Shown: positions 33,617 through 42,662, counted from the first letter of the stretch. The stretch: 64,000 bases of DNA from Anaerolineaceae bacterium (GCA_003524305.1 DQHW01000033.1:3269-67268); one strand, 5' to 3'. Numbers and translations are program-made. The notes: generated by a model from the sequence alone, not told the origin.

Positions 33617-35692
33617 TTAGTTGCCTGGTTGTAAAACAGTTATATTGTCAAAGGTATAAGAAACAGGCTGACTGGCTTCCATGGGCCAGATGATCACCCC
33701 TATGGTCGGTGAATACTTTTGAGCCGTATCAAATGCGAGCGAGTAAACAGCTTTTCCGTTTAGCGCGTAGGTGAATTTGTTCGGTCCTGTTTCACCATCA
33801 GATTCAACCCAGACTGATAATTGATTGGGTTTGCCATTGATCGGTAGGGCAGCACTATTTGGAGAAGATTCGGTATTATAAAGCGTCGTCGATACACCGT
33901 TACGAATGCATCCGATCACAATTGAGTCTTCTGAGGTGAGCAGAAGATAATCAAAATTATCAGGGTCATTAAAATTGGTGATCAAACCGGCACCACTCAA
34001 GCCAGTTCCTGAGAGTTGGTTCATGGTTACCGAAAAAGTAAAATTTGAGGGAATTTCGGTCAAGTCAATTTTTGAATAAATATAACCACCATCCCTGGCA
34101 TTGATGTCTACCTGGTAAGCCTGATTGGTTATGGCGAATGTCCCCTTTCCGTAGTCGTCATCAAAGGAGTCTTCAAACCATGTGCCAGACCCTTGAGAGA
34201 AATCGTCAACATAAACCTTTGAACCGCCCAGGTTTATTTGTGTCCCATCAACCGATTTACCGTGAACCGGGCTGATCCATTGTTGATATAAGTAGCCGGT
34301 CAGATCACCAGATAGACTTTGAACCTGATACCAATCCCTTGCTGTCGAGGCCTGCCCCAAATTAAAGAGGAATTCGCCGTGAACAATTGGATCCAGTTCA
34401 GGGCTATTAATATCCGGTTCAGCACGCAGATAGGTTCTTTGCGCTACAACTTCAAACAGTTCGGTTTCTACGACCTGATAAAGGGGTTCATTTTGAGACA
34501 GGGCGGTGCCGGCTTCAGAATTTTTGGGTGTGTCATAAAGTAGCGCCAGGGGTGAAGATTTATCTTTTTTGCTTCCACTGATCAATATAATGATGACCAA
34601 AATGATGATACCGGTCATGCTTAATAAAATGGTTGAAGTGATTCTGCTTTTTTGTTTGCGTTTTTTCTCTGCCAAGACTCGTTGAGATGGTAGATCCAGG
34701 GCCTGTAGAGCTTTAAGGTCCCTGGCTATATTCCCAATTTGATTCTTGATCGCAATTTTCGAGGGATTGTCAGGGGATTGATGTACTTTTTCGAGATCGC
34801 TTTCGGCGAGTTCAATCAACGGGATCAACTGCCAGGGAATCTCGGGGTAGGGTGTTTTAAGGTCCAACGATTTCAATTCACCTGTGACGGACTCAACTTT
34901 CATGCGAGGATAAATGGCATTCAATTTTGTCAGTAAAGCGTTTAATTCGGTGCGGAGACGCGTCTTGACAGCGGTTTGCGGATTGCCCACCAACAAATTA
35001 AGATCTGATTGTAAATCTTCGTTCAGTTTTTCCATCTCTTCTACCGTAAGATTGGCGAGAGGAGCATATTTCAGTGATTTTAATTGACGTGTGAGTAGTA
35101 AAGTTTCAAGTTCGGTTAAATGGTTTTCGCATTGAGTACGTTCCTGGTTAAGGGCGGCAAGGCGGCTGCTGATGGAAGGATCTGTTGTGTAAGGATTAAG
35201 CCCATTAATGATCTCAATGAGAGCTGCCAAATCGTTTTCAAAAACCTCCATGGATTCTTCCCAGCCTTCTTCAAGTTTCGCTGAATCCATGTTCAGTTTG
35301 CGGATGCGTATCAACGTGCTGCATTCATCCAGACGCAGGGAGGTGAGCTGCTGCAATTCGACGGGGATGAGTTGGGGTTTTCGCGTCAGGCTTCTGATCT
35401 CTTGACGGATAGTGTTTAACTTCATTTCTTCTGTGTTGATCGATTGGCTGATCTGCACCCGCTTTAACTCCACCTTGGTGACGTATGTGTTTTCTTTGAT
35501 GGCGGAATGAGATTTTTCTCCAGACTCTTGAATGGCCTGGGTAAGTTTTTCGATCAACTTGAGGGTGACATACCCTTCACCCCGATCCACGGCGAGTTTG
35601 GATCCGCAGGAGGCGCAAAAGAGAATATCAATATCTTCCGGGATGGAGATGGGTGCTCCACAGGCTGTGCAGTTGAGTTTGACGATTTGCAT
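33617..35692 (-). CDS. Zinc-ribbon, coiled-coil, single-TM protein with SH3-like and sandwich domains
   Basis: I do not know a named function. The 691-residue architecture, N to C: a zinc ribbon with CTACGAPISIP and LFCASCGSKL (C8, C11, C27, C30), a long helical/coiled-coil region (about 40-345), one membrane helix (about 350-375, TGIIILVIIILI), an SH3-like domain (about 405-475, RTYLRAEPDINSPELDPIV), and a LamG/DUF1080-like sandwich (about 490-690). The sandwich resembles the domains of the lipoprotein at 17742. The cytoplasmic zinc ribbon joined through the membrane to outside domains suggests a sensor or envelope scaffold. GGAGGGA precedes the ATG. Confidence 0.75.
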   Translation of the reverse strand: MQIVKLNCTACGAPISIPEDIDILFCASCGSKLAVDRGEGYVTLKLIEKLTQAIQESGEKSHSAIKENTYVTKVELKRVQISQSINTEEMKLNTIRQEIRSLTRKPQLIPVELQQLTSLRLDECSTLIRIRKLNMDSAKLEEGWEESMEVFENDLAALIEIINGLNPYTTDPSISSRLAALNQERTQCENHLTELETLLLTRQLKSLKYAPLANLTVEEMEKLNEDLQSDLNLLVGNPQTAVKTRLRTELNALLTKLNAIYPRMKVESVTGELKSLDLKTPYPEIPWQLIPLIELAESDLEKVHQSPDNPSKIAIKNQIGNIARDLKALQALDLPSQRVLAEKKRKQKSRITSTILLSMTGIIILVIIILISGSKKDKSSPLALLYDTPKNSEAGTALSQNEPLYQVVETELFEVVAQRTYLRAEPDINSPELDPIVHGEFLFNLGQASTARDWYQVQSLSGDLTGYLYQQWISPVHGKSVDGTQINLGGSKVYVDDFSQGSGTWFEDSFDDDYGKGTFAITNQAYQVDINARDGGYIYSKIDLTEIPSNFTFSVTMNQLSGTGLSGAGLITNFNDPDNFDYLLLTSEDSIVIGCIRNGVSTTLYNTESSPNSAALPINGKPNQLSVWVESDGETGPNKFTYALNGKAVYSLAFDTAQKYSPTIGVIIWPMEASQPVSYTFDNITVLQPGN

Positions 35693-35824
35693 GGTTCATT
35701 CCCTCCAATGACTGCCAATCGAAATGTTGGTAACTGATCTATTAAGATTTTACAACTAAAGACAATAAATGATTGGAATAAAATCTCGTTTTACTGAATA
35801 AAAAAACTGTGAATTAATGTAATG

Positions 35825-36376
35825 TTAAAAAATGTAAGGGATAAACCTTTTAGTTGTTTTCATATACTGCATATATTTTTCACCAAAGTAGCGGATGCAT
35901 TCGGTTTCATCTGCACGAGCGGTAAGATAGAGACAAATACTGGCTGCCAGTGCAAGTGAACCGGCAATAGGGGAAGGTGATTTAAAAAAGGCAGCCCACG
36001 AAAGCAGCAAGAGTGAACTATACATGGGATGGCGGATGTAATGATAAATGCCACTGGTAATAAGATTTGTGGTCTTTTCAAAAGCTAGGAGATTTGGTTC
36101 ACCTTCACGATTTGTGGCGGGTTTACCCTTGGAAATCAAGGATCGTATGCCGAAGTATAGCGGCAGAAGAGAATTGACCAACAAAATCCATGAGATAATC
36201 TGGTGCCAGGATAACGGATCAACAAACCATGCTTCAAGATTGACTGCAATCAACAGCAAAATTAATTCCCAGGCGAAGAAACGCCAGAATCCATGTGAAC
36301 GCGGTTTTAACAACGATCCTCGTGAAATCACAGCAATGATCACAGCTAGTACGGCAACGACACTCCACTTAATCAT
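35825..36376 (-). CDS. Isoprenylcysteine carboxyl methyltransferase-like membrane protein
   Basis: The 183-residue protein has about four to five membrane helices and the ICMT/PEMT hallmark near the C-terminus, SGIYHYIRHPMYSSLLL, followed by the Glu-rich ADETECIRYFGEKYMQYM. Family members methylate lipids, phospholipids or steroid-like isoprenoids with SAM. In bacteria the target is mostly unknown. ATG 36376 is preferred because AAGGGG lies six to seven bases upstream; a TTG two codons earlier is the alternative. It stands between the zinc-ribbon gene and a divergent lipoprotein. Confidence 0.85.
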   Translation of the reverse strand: MIKWSVVAVLAVIIAVISRGSLLKPRSHGFWRFFAWELILLLIAVNLEAWFVDPLSWHQIISWILLVNSLLPLYFGIRSLISKGKPATNREGEPNLLAFEKTTNLITSGIYHYIRHPMYSSLLLLSWAAFFKSPSPIAGSLALAASICLYLTARADETECIRYFGEKYMQYMKTTKRFIPYIF

Positions 36377-36526
36377 TGACAACCCCTTTCTTATACATAA
36401 TTAATTATATTGATGTCAGAAAAAGGGTCAATTGAAAACGATTAACCCGTTGCATAAAATAGAGGTCTTTGTATAATTAGAGTAATTAAGTCTTATTCGT
36501 TAATCATCAGTGGAGGAGTTATTTTT

Positions 36527-37921
36527 ATGAATCACAAATTGCGCTCAATATTAGCTGGTTTACTGGTCTTGGCTTTGGTCAGCCTGGCATGCGGAATATC
36601 AATCCCAAGTGGAACAACCATTGACAATGCGGCCACTGCAGTGGCAGGGACTGTGAACGCATTGGCTGGTACCGCAGAAAGCCTCATTACAGTCATTCCA
36701 CATGACTTGACGCTAACCCCCGATGATGGTCTGCCGACACTTCCTCCATTGGTTGAAGCTGCACCGCTGCGAGTGAGTTTTGCCGCACCGGATGGCAGTC
36801 TCTACACCTGGACGGAGGGCATGGCAACCGCGGTTCAGTTGGTCGGCCCCAGCGGAATATGCTGCAGCTACGTTTCGCCTGACGGAACGTTAATCGCATT
36901 TACACGCTATACGGATTATCAATTTGTAGCGCTTGAAGTGATAAACTCGGATGGCAGCAACCGCCGCACTCTCTTGGATGCGGCCGCCATGAATGCACTT
37001 CCGCGGCCTGATGGATCTGTTGGTTCAGAAGCCGGGCAAATCGTCTGGGTTCCCAACAGCCACGTTCTGGCCATGAATACGCGGACGGTATATGAAGGCC
37101 CTGGTTTGGCTTTCAGTGAGAATCTTTATCTTATAAATACTGATACCAGCATGTTAACCACACTGCTAAGCACAGGTTCGTCATCGTGGAAGTTCTTCTA
37201 TTCTCCCGACGCCAGCAAAATTGCCGTCAGCCTGCCCACTCAAGTGGATATGTATAACGCAGATGGAAGTGTGTTGAAACTGCATGAAATTTATTATGAT
37301 TTTGTGAACACCGCATCGGAATATGCCTGGGTGGCTTCACCGGTCTGGTCCGCAGACAGCCTGAACCTGGCGGCTGGCGTTCCTCCTGCCAACCCCTGGG
37401 ATGAAGTGCCAGATGATTCGCGCGTCTATCGTTTTGCTGCAGATGGTTTGTCAGGTGAAATTAGTTTTCAGACTCAGATGCCATTTTTAGAAGGCGGTTC
37501 TGTTGCATTCGCACCTGATCAAAGTAAGTTTCTTTACTTTACCCGGTTCGGGGCGCCTGCGGATAATACTTATACTCTCAATATAGGGTTTTTTGACGGC
37601 ACACCAAATGTAGCTTATACCAACGGAGGATTTAATGAGAACCCTGTATGGTCGCCGGATAATACCCACTTCTTCTATGCCATAGGCAGCGGCGGAACCA
37701 ATACTCCATATATTGGGCAGGTTGGAGCGGCACCTGCTGCCATCGCGGATTATACCAATGCCGGACAGATCCAATGGCTGGATGCCAACCGCTACCTGGT
37801 GGTATCACAGAATGCCGGCGTATCCAGGCTGCTGCTTGGCACCATTGGCGCACCGACCGGATTGGTCTTCGACAGCGGCTCAGCCTCAACCAATTTCTTG
37901 ACCTTCTCGGTGAATCGGTAA
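36527..37921 (+). CDS. Lipoprotein with TolB-like beta-propeller
   Basis: The N-terminal signal ends in VSLACG, a lipobox (Cys about residue 22), so this is a surface lipoprotein. A short Thr-rich linker is followed by repeats of WD40/TolB type (about residues 80-460): SPDGTLIAFTR, YSPDASKIAVSL, WSADSLNLAAGVPP, FAPDQSKFLYFTR and WSPDNTHFFYAI, about six blades. No catalytic residues are seen; propellers of this type commonly bind proteins or glycans. GGAGG lies close to the ATG. A strong terminator follows. Confidence 0.85.
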   Translation: MNHKLRSILAGLLVLALVSLACGISIPSGTTIDNAATAVAGTVNALAGTAESLITVIPHDLTLTPDDGLPTLPPLVEAAPLRVSFAAPDGSLYTWTEGMATAVQLVGPSGICCSYVSPDGTLIAFTRYTDYQFVALEVINSDGSNRRTLLDAAAMNALPRPDGSVGSEAGQIVWVPNSHVLAMNTRTVYEGPGLAFSENLYLINTDTSMLTTLLSTGSSSWKFFYSPDASKIAVSLPTQVDMYNADGSVLKLHEIYYDFVNTASEYAWVASPVWSADSLNLAAGVPPANPWDEVPDDSRVYRFAADGLSGEISFQTQMPFLEGGSVAFAPDQSKFLYFTRFGAPADNTYTLNIGFFDGTPNVAYTNGGFNENPVWSPDNTHFFYAIGSGGTNTPYIGQVGAAPAAIADYTNAGQIQWLDANRYLVVSQNAGVSRLLLGTIGAPTGLVFDSGSASTNFLTFSVNR

Positions 37922-37939
37922 TTCATATATAGAAGTTTA

Positions 37940-37972
37940 AAACCAGAGGGTCATGACTCTCTGGTTTTTTTT
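37940..37972 (+). terminator. Rho-independent terminator
   Basis: AAACCAGAGGGTC (37940-37952) folds with GACTCTCTGGTTT over a short loop, then a run of T. Confidence 0.85.
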
Positions 37973-38056
37973 ATCCCTTGACGATTGATGCTTTTTTGAG
38001 TGTATAATCCTGAAAGCGCCGGAATATTTTGCGCTTATGGATTCAGGAGCAAATTT

Positions 38057-39268
38057 ATGCTAAAACACCTTTCGCAAAAAATCATCACCGTACTTTTTCT
38101 GATAACCCTCGGTTTGAGCGCTTGTCAAACCGCAACGCTTGACCCGGTAATAGCAGAGCAGACCATGCAGGCGGCTGTGGCACTTACACTCACTGCAGCT
38201 CCAACGCTTACTCCTTTGCCGACTGCGACCAGTACACCAACCCCGAAAGCATCACCCACACCTGTCAACGTGGTTTACGGACCGGAGAATTTTCCGGCGA
38301 ATGTAAATCCGCTCACCGGATTGGAAGTGGAAGATCCCACGATTCTTGACCGCAGGCCGGTGATGATGAAGGTCGCGAATCAGGCTGCGGGGCGACCGCA
38401 TGCAGGGCTGACCAACGCGGATATTGTGTTTGATTATTACATCGGCAACGGTCTTGACCGCTTTGTGGCGTTGTATTACGGTAAAGATGACAGCAGGGTC
38501 GGTTCAATGCGTTCCGGTCGATATGTTGATATCCCATTGACGCAAATGTACCAGGGCATTATCGGTATCATCTCTGCCTGGAAACCCGAATTGGACAAGA
38601 TTTTGGGCACATTAGGCGGCAGGGTGGTCAATACCGAGCATTGTAATGATCAGTTTAAAGCCATATGTGACGACGGTCCAAACACAGAGACCAGTGTTTT
38701 TGGTAATACTGCCGAGATGACAGCTTACTATGCATCCAAAGATTACGCGACCAATGATAAACCCAACCTGGACGGCATGGCGTTTGCCACCATACCTCCG
38801 GCGGGCGGTGTGCCGGTAACTCAATTCACCATGCACTTTGGCAAGAACATCAACCAACAGTGGATTTATGATCCCGCGACCAAGAAGTACATGCATTGGA
38901 TAGATGAAGTGGATGGCAGCGGTAATTCGCGGATGATCCCTCTCGTTGACCGTAATAACAACGAGCAATTGGCCACTTCAAATGTGATCACGATCTTTGC
39001 GAAGTTGAGTGTTTTAAATGGAGAAACCGACTCCATCCATGAATATGAGATTCAAAACGCAAAGGGTCGTGCACTGATCTGCCGCGACGGCATGGTTTAT
39101 GATGTGTTTTACAAATCCGGCTGGGATACCCCGATTCAGTTTTTTGATGCGGAAGGAAACCCCTTCCCGCTGCAGCCGGGCAATACCTGGATTCATCTGA
39201 CCGGCGTGTATTCCAAGGTCACCGAAGAACCAGCCGGCACATGGATGGTTAGGTTGGGAATTCCGTAA
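38057..39268 (+). CDS. DUF3048-family lipoprotein (YerB-like)
   Basis: ATG 38057 follows AGGAG at eight bases. The signal ends in LGLSACQ, a lipobox, then a Thr/Pro linker of about 40 residues with PTPLP-type repeats. The DUF3048 N-domain begins NPLTGLEVEDPTILDRRPV, with the strongly conserved VMMKVANQAAGRPHAGLTNAD and DSRVGSMRSGRYVD; the C-domain contains KSGWDTPIQFFDAEGNP. YerB-like proteins are found in Gram-positives and Chloroflexi, and their biochemical role is unknown. It has its own terminator and probably its own transcript, separate from the propeller lipoprotein. Confidence 0.9.
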   Translation: MLKHLSQKIITVLFLITLGLSACQTATLDPVIAEQTMQAAVALTLTAAPTLTPLPTATSTPTPKASPTPVNVVYGPENFPANVNPLTGLEVEDPTILDRRPVMMKVANQAAGRPHAGLTNADIVFDYYIGNGLDRFVALYYGKDDSRVGSMRSGRYVDIPLTQMYQGIIGIISAWKPELDKILGTLGGRVVNTEHCNDQFKAICDDGPNTETSVFGNTAEMTAYYASKDYATNDKPNLDGMAFATIPPAGGVPVTQFTMHFGKNINQQWIYDPATKKYMHWIDEVDGSGNSRMIPLVDRNNNEQLATSNVITIFAKLSVLNGETDSIHEYEIQNAKGRALICRDGMVYDVFYKSGWDTPIQFFDAEGNPFPLQPGNTWIHLTGVYSKVTEEPAGTWMVRLGIP

Positions 39269-39290
39269 TCCGAAGTTTATAGAAAACTTA

Positions 39291-39325
39291 CATCCGAATC
39301 TCAATTTTAGATTCGGATGTTTTTT
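39291..39325 (+). terminator. Rho-independent terminator
   Basis: CATCCGAATCT (39291-39301), a 7-base loop, AGATTCGGATG (39309-39319), TTTTTT. Confidence 0.9.
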
Positions 39326-39446
39326 AAATTAATATTTTCGTGGTTAGGGCTGACTTGGACTCATCTTGCATAATTAAAAATCGTTTTCCGAAAAATTGGT
39401 GTAATTTTCTCATAATTCCCAGCACTTTATGTCAGGCGACTTTTCT

Positions 39447-40004
39447 TTATTTTATTCCATAGCGGAGGAAAACTACGCCACTGTCAAAACGGTGTTCTTG
39501 CAAAAGTTCAAGCTCAAATCGAACATTGTCAGGTAGAGCTTGTTTTCCCCCGCCGACGAGAATCGGGACAAGAAACAAATGACATTCGTCGATTAATCCC
39601 GAGCGAAAAGCCTGGGCAGCAAGCTCAGGACCACCTATGAGAATATCTTGATCTACAGAACCTTTCAATTGTCGAATGACCTCTGGAACAAAGTTTCGCT
39701 CAAGTTGTGTTTTGCCAGTGGATAAAGTCTGCATGGTCTTTGAGTAAACGTATTTATTGGCTGCTTGCCAGACCTCTGCGAAGTCGCGTCTAAGTGGAGA
39801 ATTAGCAGCCATGGTGGGGTCAGTCTCCCACACTTCCATGGTTTCATACATCCGCCGTCCCAAAAGATGAGTATGCATAGATCGAAGGAGGTTTGTGATA
39901 AACCTGTAATATTCCTCACTTGGTTCTGTCCAATCAAACTTTCCATCCTTGTCTTCTGTGTATCCGTCGAGTGACATATTCGTCATGTAGATCAATTTAG
40001 CCAT
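39447..40004 (-). CDS. Dihydrofolate reductase/RibD C-terminal family protein
   Basis: The 185-residue product has the RibD_C fold: IYMTNMSLDGYTEDKDGKFDW at the start (in two parts), LGRRMYETMEVW, and DILIGGPELAAQAFRSGL with the NADPH-binding Gly pair. Members reduce pterin or flavin-like substrates with NADPH, and some are paralogues without a known substrate. ATG 40004 is chosen for the MAKLIYMTNMSLDG start, with GAGG about eight bases upstream. Three small enzymes follow upstream on the same strand but with gaps of 80-130 bases. Confidence 0.88.
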   Translation of the reverse strand: MAKLIYMTNMSLDGYTEDKDGKFDWTEPSEEYYRFITNLLRSMHTHLLGRRMYETMEVWETDPTMAANSPLRRDFAEVWQAANKYVYSKTMQTLSTGKTQLERNFVPEVIRQLKGSVDQDILIGGPELAAQAFRSGLIDECHLFLVPILVGGGKQALPDNVRFELELLQEHRFDSGVVFLRYGIK

Positions 40005-40083
40005 ATACGACCTCAATATTAATCCCAAAAATCAAGCGACTCTTGCAAATCGCACGAATTGTTTGAAGACTACTTAACTGGTT

Positions 40084-40458
40084 TTATTCTGAAACATTTG
40101 AGGCAAACTGCAGACGGTTACCCTCAAGGTCAAAAAATGTGCCATAACACACCATGCCAGGGATGGTAATGGCATCCTCACAACGAACGCCGCGGGCGCG
40201 TAGTAGTTTTGTGGTTTCTATAGCATCATCCACTGCGAAGACGGCGGTGGCGCCGCCTAATTTGGGTGGAACTGGTTCGGGGCTATCCCAACGGTTGATT
40301 GAGATGTGGGTTTCGTTCTCCCGGCCAAATTCAACCCAGCCTGCTTCATCACTTGAGAAAACGACTGGCCATTCAAGGGTATCTTGATAGAATTTCTTGG
40401 CTTTTTCCCAATCGGTTACGTAATATGAGACGACATTTACATTTTTGAACAGGGACAT
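40084..40458 (-). CDS. VOC-family (glyoxalase/bleomycin resistance) protein
   Basis: The 124-residue single-domain protein has the VOC beta-alpha-beta pattern: NVNVVSYYVTDWEKAKKFYQ, a central WVEFGRENETHISI, and the second half with AVDDAIETTKLLRARGV and YGTFFDLEGNRLQFA, giving the conserved Glu near the end (GNRLQF). Reactions range from glyoxalase to antibiotic sequestration, so no function is named. ATG 40458 follows GAGAGGAG. Confidence 0.85.
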   Translation of the reverse strand: MSLFKNVNVVSYYVTDWEKAKKFYQDTLEWPVVFSSDEAGWVEFGRENETHISINRWDSPEPVPPKLGGATAVFAVDDAIETTKLLRARGVRCEDAITIPGMVCYGTFFDLEGNRLQFASNVSE

Positions 40459-40587
40459 TTTTACTCCTCTCGAAAACAATACTTAATTGATAAACAATAT
40501 CAAAATAATACTGGATTTTTGCCGAAGATACAAATGGATCATGTATTTTGTACCCATGCCTCAAGTAAATGGATTGGTGAGCAGCCT

Positions 40588-41088
40588 TTAAGAATTAATG
40601 AACGATTTTAACGCACCATAAGAAATGACCTCATGATTGTTTTCAACAAAGGATATGGCTTCTTTGGAACCGCTGGCGATGGCTCCAGGGACGAGAAAAG
40701 CCTTGTAATCCAAATCCCAGGCACCGCGGATGGTGGACAGGATGCACCACTCGGCGCAATATCCGGTGATGATCAGTGTATCCACGCCCAGGGCTTTGAG
40801 TTGGTTGTGCAGATCAGTTTTGTTGAAAGAATTGTTATAGGTTTTGGTGATGCGTAAATCGCCGGGTTGAACGTCAAACGCCTCTGGTAGATCAAAGCCT
40901 TCAGTACCCGGTAGAAGGCCGTCCTCTTCATCCATGTGTTGAACGAATACAATGGGTAATTTGTGCTCATGGAAAAGTTGAATCGTGGGAACAATGTATT
41001 GAACAGCATTGTTAAGTGATTTGGCTGTGTCGGGGTCGTCTTTGAAAAATTGTTTTTGAACATCAATAACCAGCAATGCAGGTTTCAT
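40588..41088 (-). CDS. Isochorismatase-like cysteine hydrolase
   Basis: The 166-residue enzyme has the triad of the family: Asp in LLVIDVQKQFF (about residues 5-15), Lys in LRITKTYNNSF and Cys in TGYCAEWCILSTIRGAWD. Members hydrolyse amides or enol ethers (nicotinamide, N-carbamoylsarcosine, isochorismate); with Cys present, amidase activity is favoured. The ATG follows TTGGAGAC. It lies 18 bases beyond the M29 aminopeptidase gene on the same strand, so the two may be co-transcribed. Confidence 0.9.
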   Translation of the reverse strand: MKPALLVIDVQKQFFKDDPDTAKSLNNAVQYIVPTIQLFHEHKLPIVFVQHMDEEDGLLPGTEGFDLPEAFDVQPGDLRITKTYNNSFNKTDLHNQLKALGVDTLIITGYCAEWCILSTIRGAWDLDYKAFLVPGAIASGSKEAISFVENNHEVISYGALKSFINS

Positions 41089-41106
41089 TTTGTCTCCAAT
41101 ATTACA

Positions 41107-42210
41107 CTAGAGGATAAATTTTCCATTTTGATAAATGAGTTTGCCATCGGCGAACATCTCGGTGTCTTGTCGGGCGTCGCAGATAAAATCCCAATGCAAG
41201 CTGCTAACGTTCTTGCCGCCGCATTCTTCAAAACCGGCGCCGACTGCCAGGTGGAAGGAACCACCAATCTTTTCGTCAAAGAGGATGTCTTTGGTGAAGC
41301 GGTCTATGCCGTAATTAGTGCCCAACCCAAGTTCGCCCAGGGTACGCGAACCTTTATCCACGTCGAGCATCTTGTTGAGGAAGTCTTCGTTCTTGGCAGC
41401 CGTTGCCTTGACCACCTTGCTATTCTTGAATTCCATGCGCACGCCTTCGACTTCGCGGCCCAGGTGGACGGCGGGGTAGGTGAAGTTAACCCAGCCGGTG
41501 GCTGAGTTCTCGACTGGACTGGTGAAAACCTCACCGCTGGGCATGTTCTGATCACCATCCGAGTTAATGAAAGAGCGGCCATCAATGCTCATGAAAATAT
41601 CTGCGTTAGTGCCTTTGATGTGGAACTCTTTCTTGCCAACCAGATAATCGACCAGTTTCTGTTGGTCATCATGCACTTTTTTCCAAGCTTTAACTGGGTC
41701 GGGCTGATCCACGAAAGTGGCTTTGAAAACGAATTCTTCATAGTCTGCCAGGCTCATGTCGGCATCCTGGGCGAGGGAAGTTGTAGGAAAGTTAGCCATA
41801 GTCCAGCGCAGGCTGCGATCGGCGGAGCGCTTCATGTAGACCTCGTACCATTTGCGCCAGCCTTTCTGACGGGCTTGCTGCAGGGCAGGGTCCACGGCGT
41901 TGAGGGCGCGGGAGTTCTCTGGGGCCTGGATGAAGATGGCGGCGTTGGCCTGTTTGATCATCTGCATGTCGGTGGGGGCGCACCAGTTTAATTGTTCGGG
42001 GGTAGCGTTATTAAACAGGGCATCTGTGATTTGGTCTGAGGTAAGGGCATAGGTGGGATGAGCGCCTGCCCTAACGATCTGATCGACGATCTCGCGGACG
42101 AGTGGCGTACTCAATCTACCAGCCTGGATGTGCACCCAGTCGCCGGGTTGGGTTTTGACCGAGTAATTGACGAGTACATCCGCATATTTGACGAGCCTGG
42201 GATCGGACAT
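41107..42210 (-). CDS. M29-family metallo-aminopeptidase
   Basis: AmpS/PepS/aminopeptidase-T enzymes remove N-terminal residues using two divalent metals in the cytoplasm. The 367-residue product shows the N-terminal domain with KTQPGDWVHIQAG and a C-terminal catalytic domain: NMPSGEVFTSPVENSATG (Glu ligand), TLGELGLGTNYGI, and HLAVGAGFEECGGKN followed by HWDFICD, giving the His/Asp ligands. Length matches the family. GGAGG precedes the ATG. Upstream 42284-42341 holds a dispersed repeat. Confidence 0.94.
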   Translation of the reverse strand: MSDPRLVKYADVLVNYSVKTQPGDWVHIQAGRLSTPLVREIVDQIVRAGAHPTYALTSDQITDALFNNATPEQLNWCAPTDMQMIKQANAAIFIQAPENSRALNAVDPALQQARQKGWRKWYEVYMKRSADRSLRWTMANFPTTSLAQDADMSLADYEEFVFKATFVDQPDPVKAWKKVHDDQQKLVDYLVGKKEFHIKGTNADIFMSIDGRSFINSDGDQNMPSGEVFTSPVENSATGWVNFTYPAVHLGREVEGVRMEFKNSKVVKATAAKNEDFLNKMLDVDKGSRTLGELGLGTNYGIDRFTKDILFDEKIGGSFHLAVGAGFEECGGKNVSSLHWDFICDARQDTEMFADGKLIYQNGKFIL

Positions 42211-42283
42211 GGTGAGCCTCCAAAGGTAAAGTTATTCGTTTATTTTAGTCTTTTTTATCCATAATTTCCACTTGTTTGAAATC

Positions 42284-42341
42284 TTTACCACGAACCCCTA
42301 AAAATCTGGGGCGCGAAGATCGCGCAACACGAATATTTTCT
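42284..42341 (-). repeat. Dispersed TTTCGTG/GGCGCG repeat, reverse-oriented, diverged
   Basis: On the plus strand it reads TTTACCACGAACCCC, then GGGGCGCGAAGATCGCG and CAACACGAATATTTTC. It is the most diverged member seen and lies between the divergent M29 and kdp transcripts. Confidence 0.55.
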
Positions 42342-42391
42342 AAAAACACTTAAATCTTATTTAAAAACCAAAAAAACCTAAAAATCTTGAT

Positions 42392-42424
42392 TTTTTCTTG
42401 ACGTTTAAGCCCTTTTTCTTGCCG
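42392..42424. promoter_or_regulatory. Direct repeat upstream of kdp, candidate KdpE site
   Basis: TTTTTCTTGACG (42392-42403) and TTTTTCTTGCCG (42413-42424) differ at one base and are 21 bases apart, two helical turns. They lie about 50-85 bases before the first kdp start codon. OmpR-type regulators bind such repeats; the link to KdpE is inferred. Confidence 0.4.
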
Positions 42425-42475
42425 GATTCTTTATTGGTCAAGGGGTAAAGTAAGGATTGTTAATGAAGGAGAATT

Positions 42476-42568
42476 ATGACTGACTTATGGATGCTCTTGA
42501 TTGTGATTGCCTTTTTCTTTTTAATGTTGGGTTTTGTCTCTTTATGTAATTCTCTGATGGAGAAGTGA
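42476..42568 (+). CDS. 30-residue membrane peptide at the head of the kdp operon
   Basis: The short frame MTDLWMLLIVIAFFFLMLGF begins behind GAAGGAG and encodes one membrane helix followed by VSLCNSLMEK. It ends one base before the kdpF start. Short single-helix proteins ending in a Cys-containing VxLC motif are found ahead of kdpF in other bacteria, so I take it as an extra Kdp-associated peptide. It may stabilise the complex, as KdpF does, or couple translation. No direct evidence of function. Confidence 0.7.
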   Translation: MTDLWMLLIVIAFFFLMLGFVSLCNSLMEK

Positions 42569-42569
42569 T

Positions 42570-42662
42570 ATGAACGGACTCTTGATTTTGATAGGCGTCA
42601 TTGCCTTGGGATTATTGGTTTATCTGTTTTTCTCGCTAATTAAACCGGAGTGGTTCGGATGA
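42570..42662 (+). CDS. kdpF: KdpF, small stabilising subunit of the K+-ATPase
   Basis: The 30-residue single-helix peptide has the family's closing motif SLIKPEWFG, matching the LxxPExF ending of KdpF, after a hydrophobic stretch LLILIGVIALGLLVYLFF. KdpF sits at the KdpA interface and stabilises KdpFABC. Its TGA overlaps the kdpA ATG (ATGA), so translation is coupled. Confidence 0.88.
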   Translation: MNGLLILIGVIALGLLVYLFFSLIKPEWFG

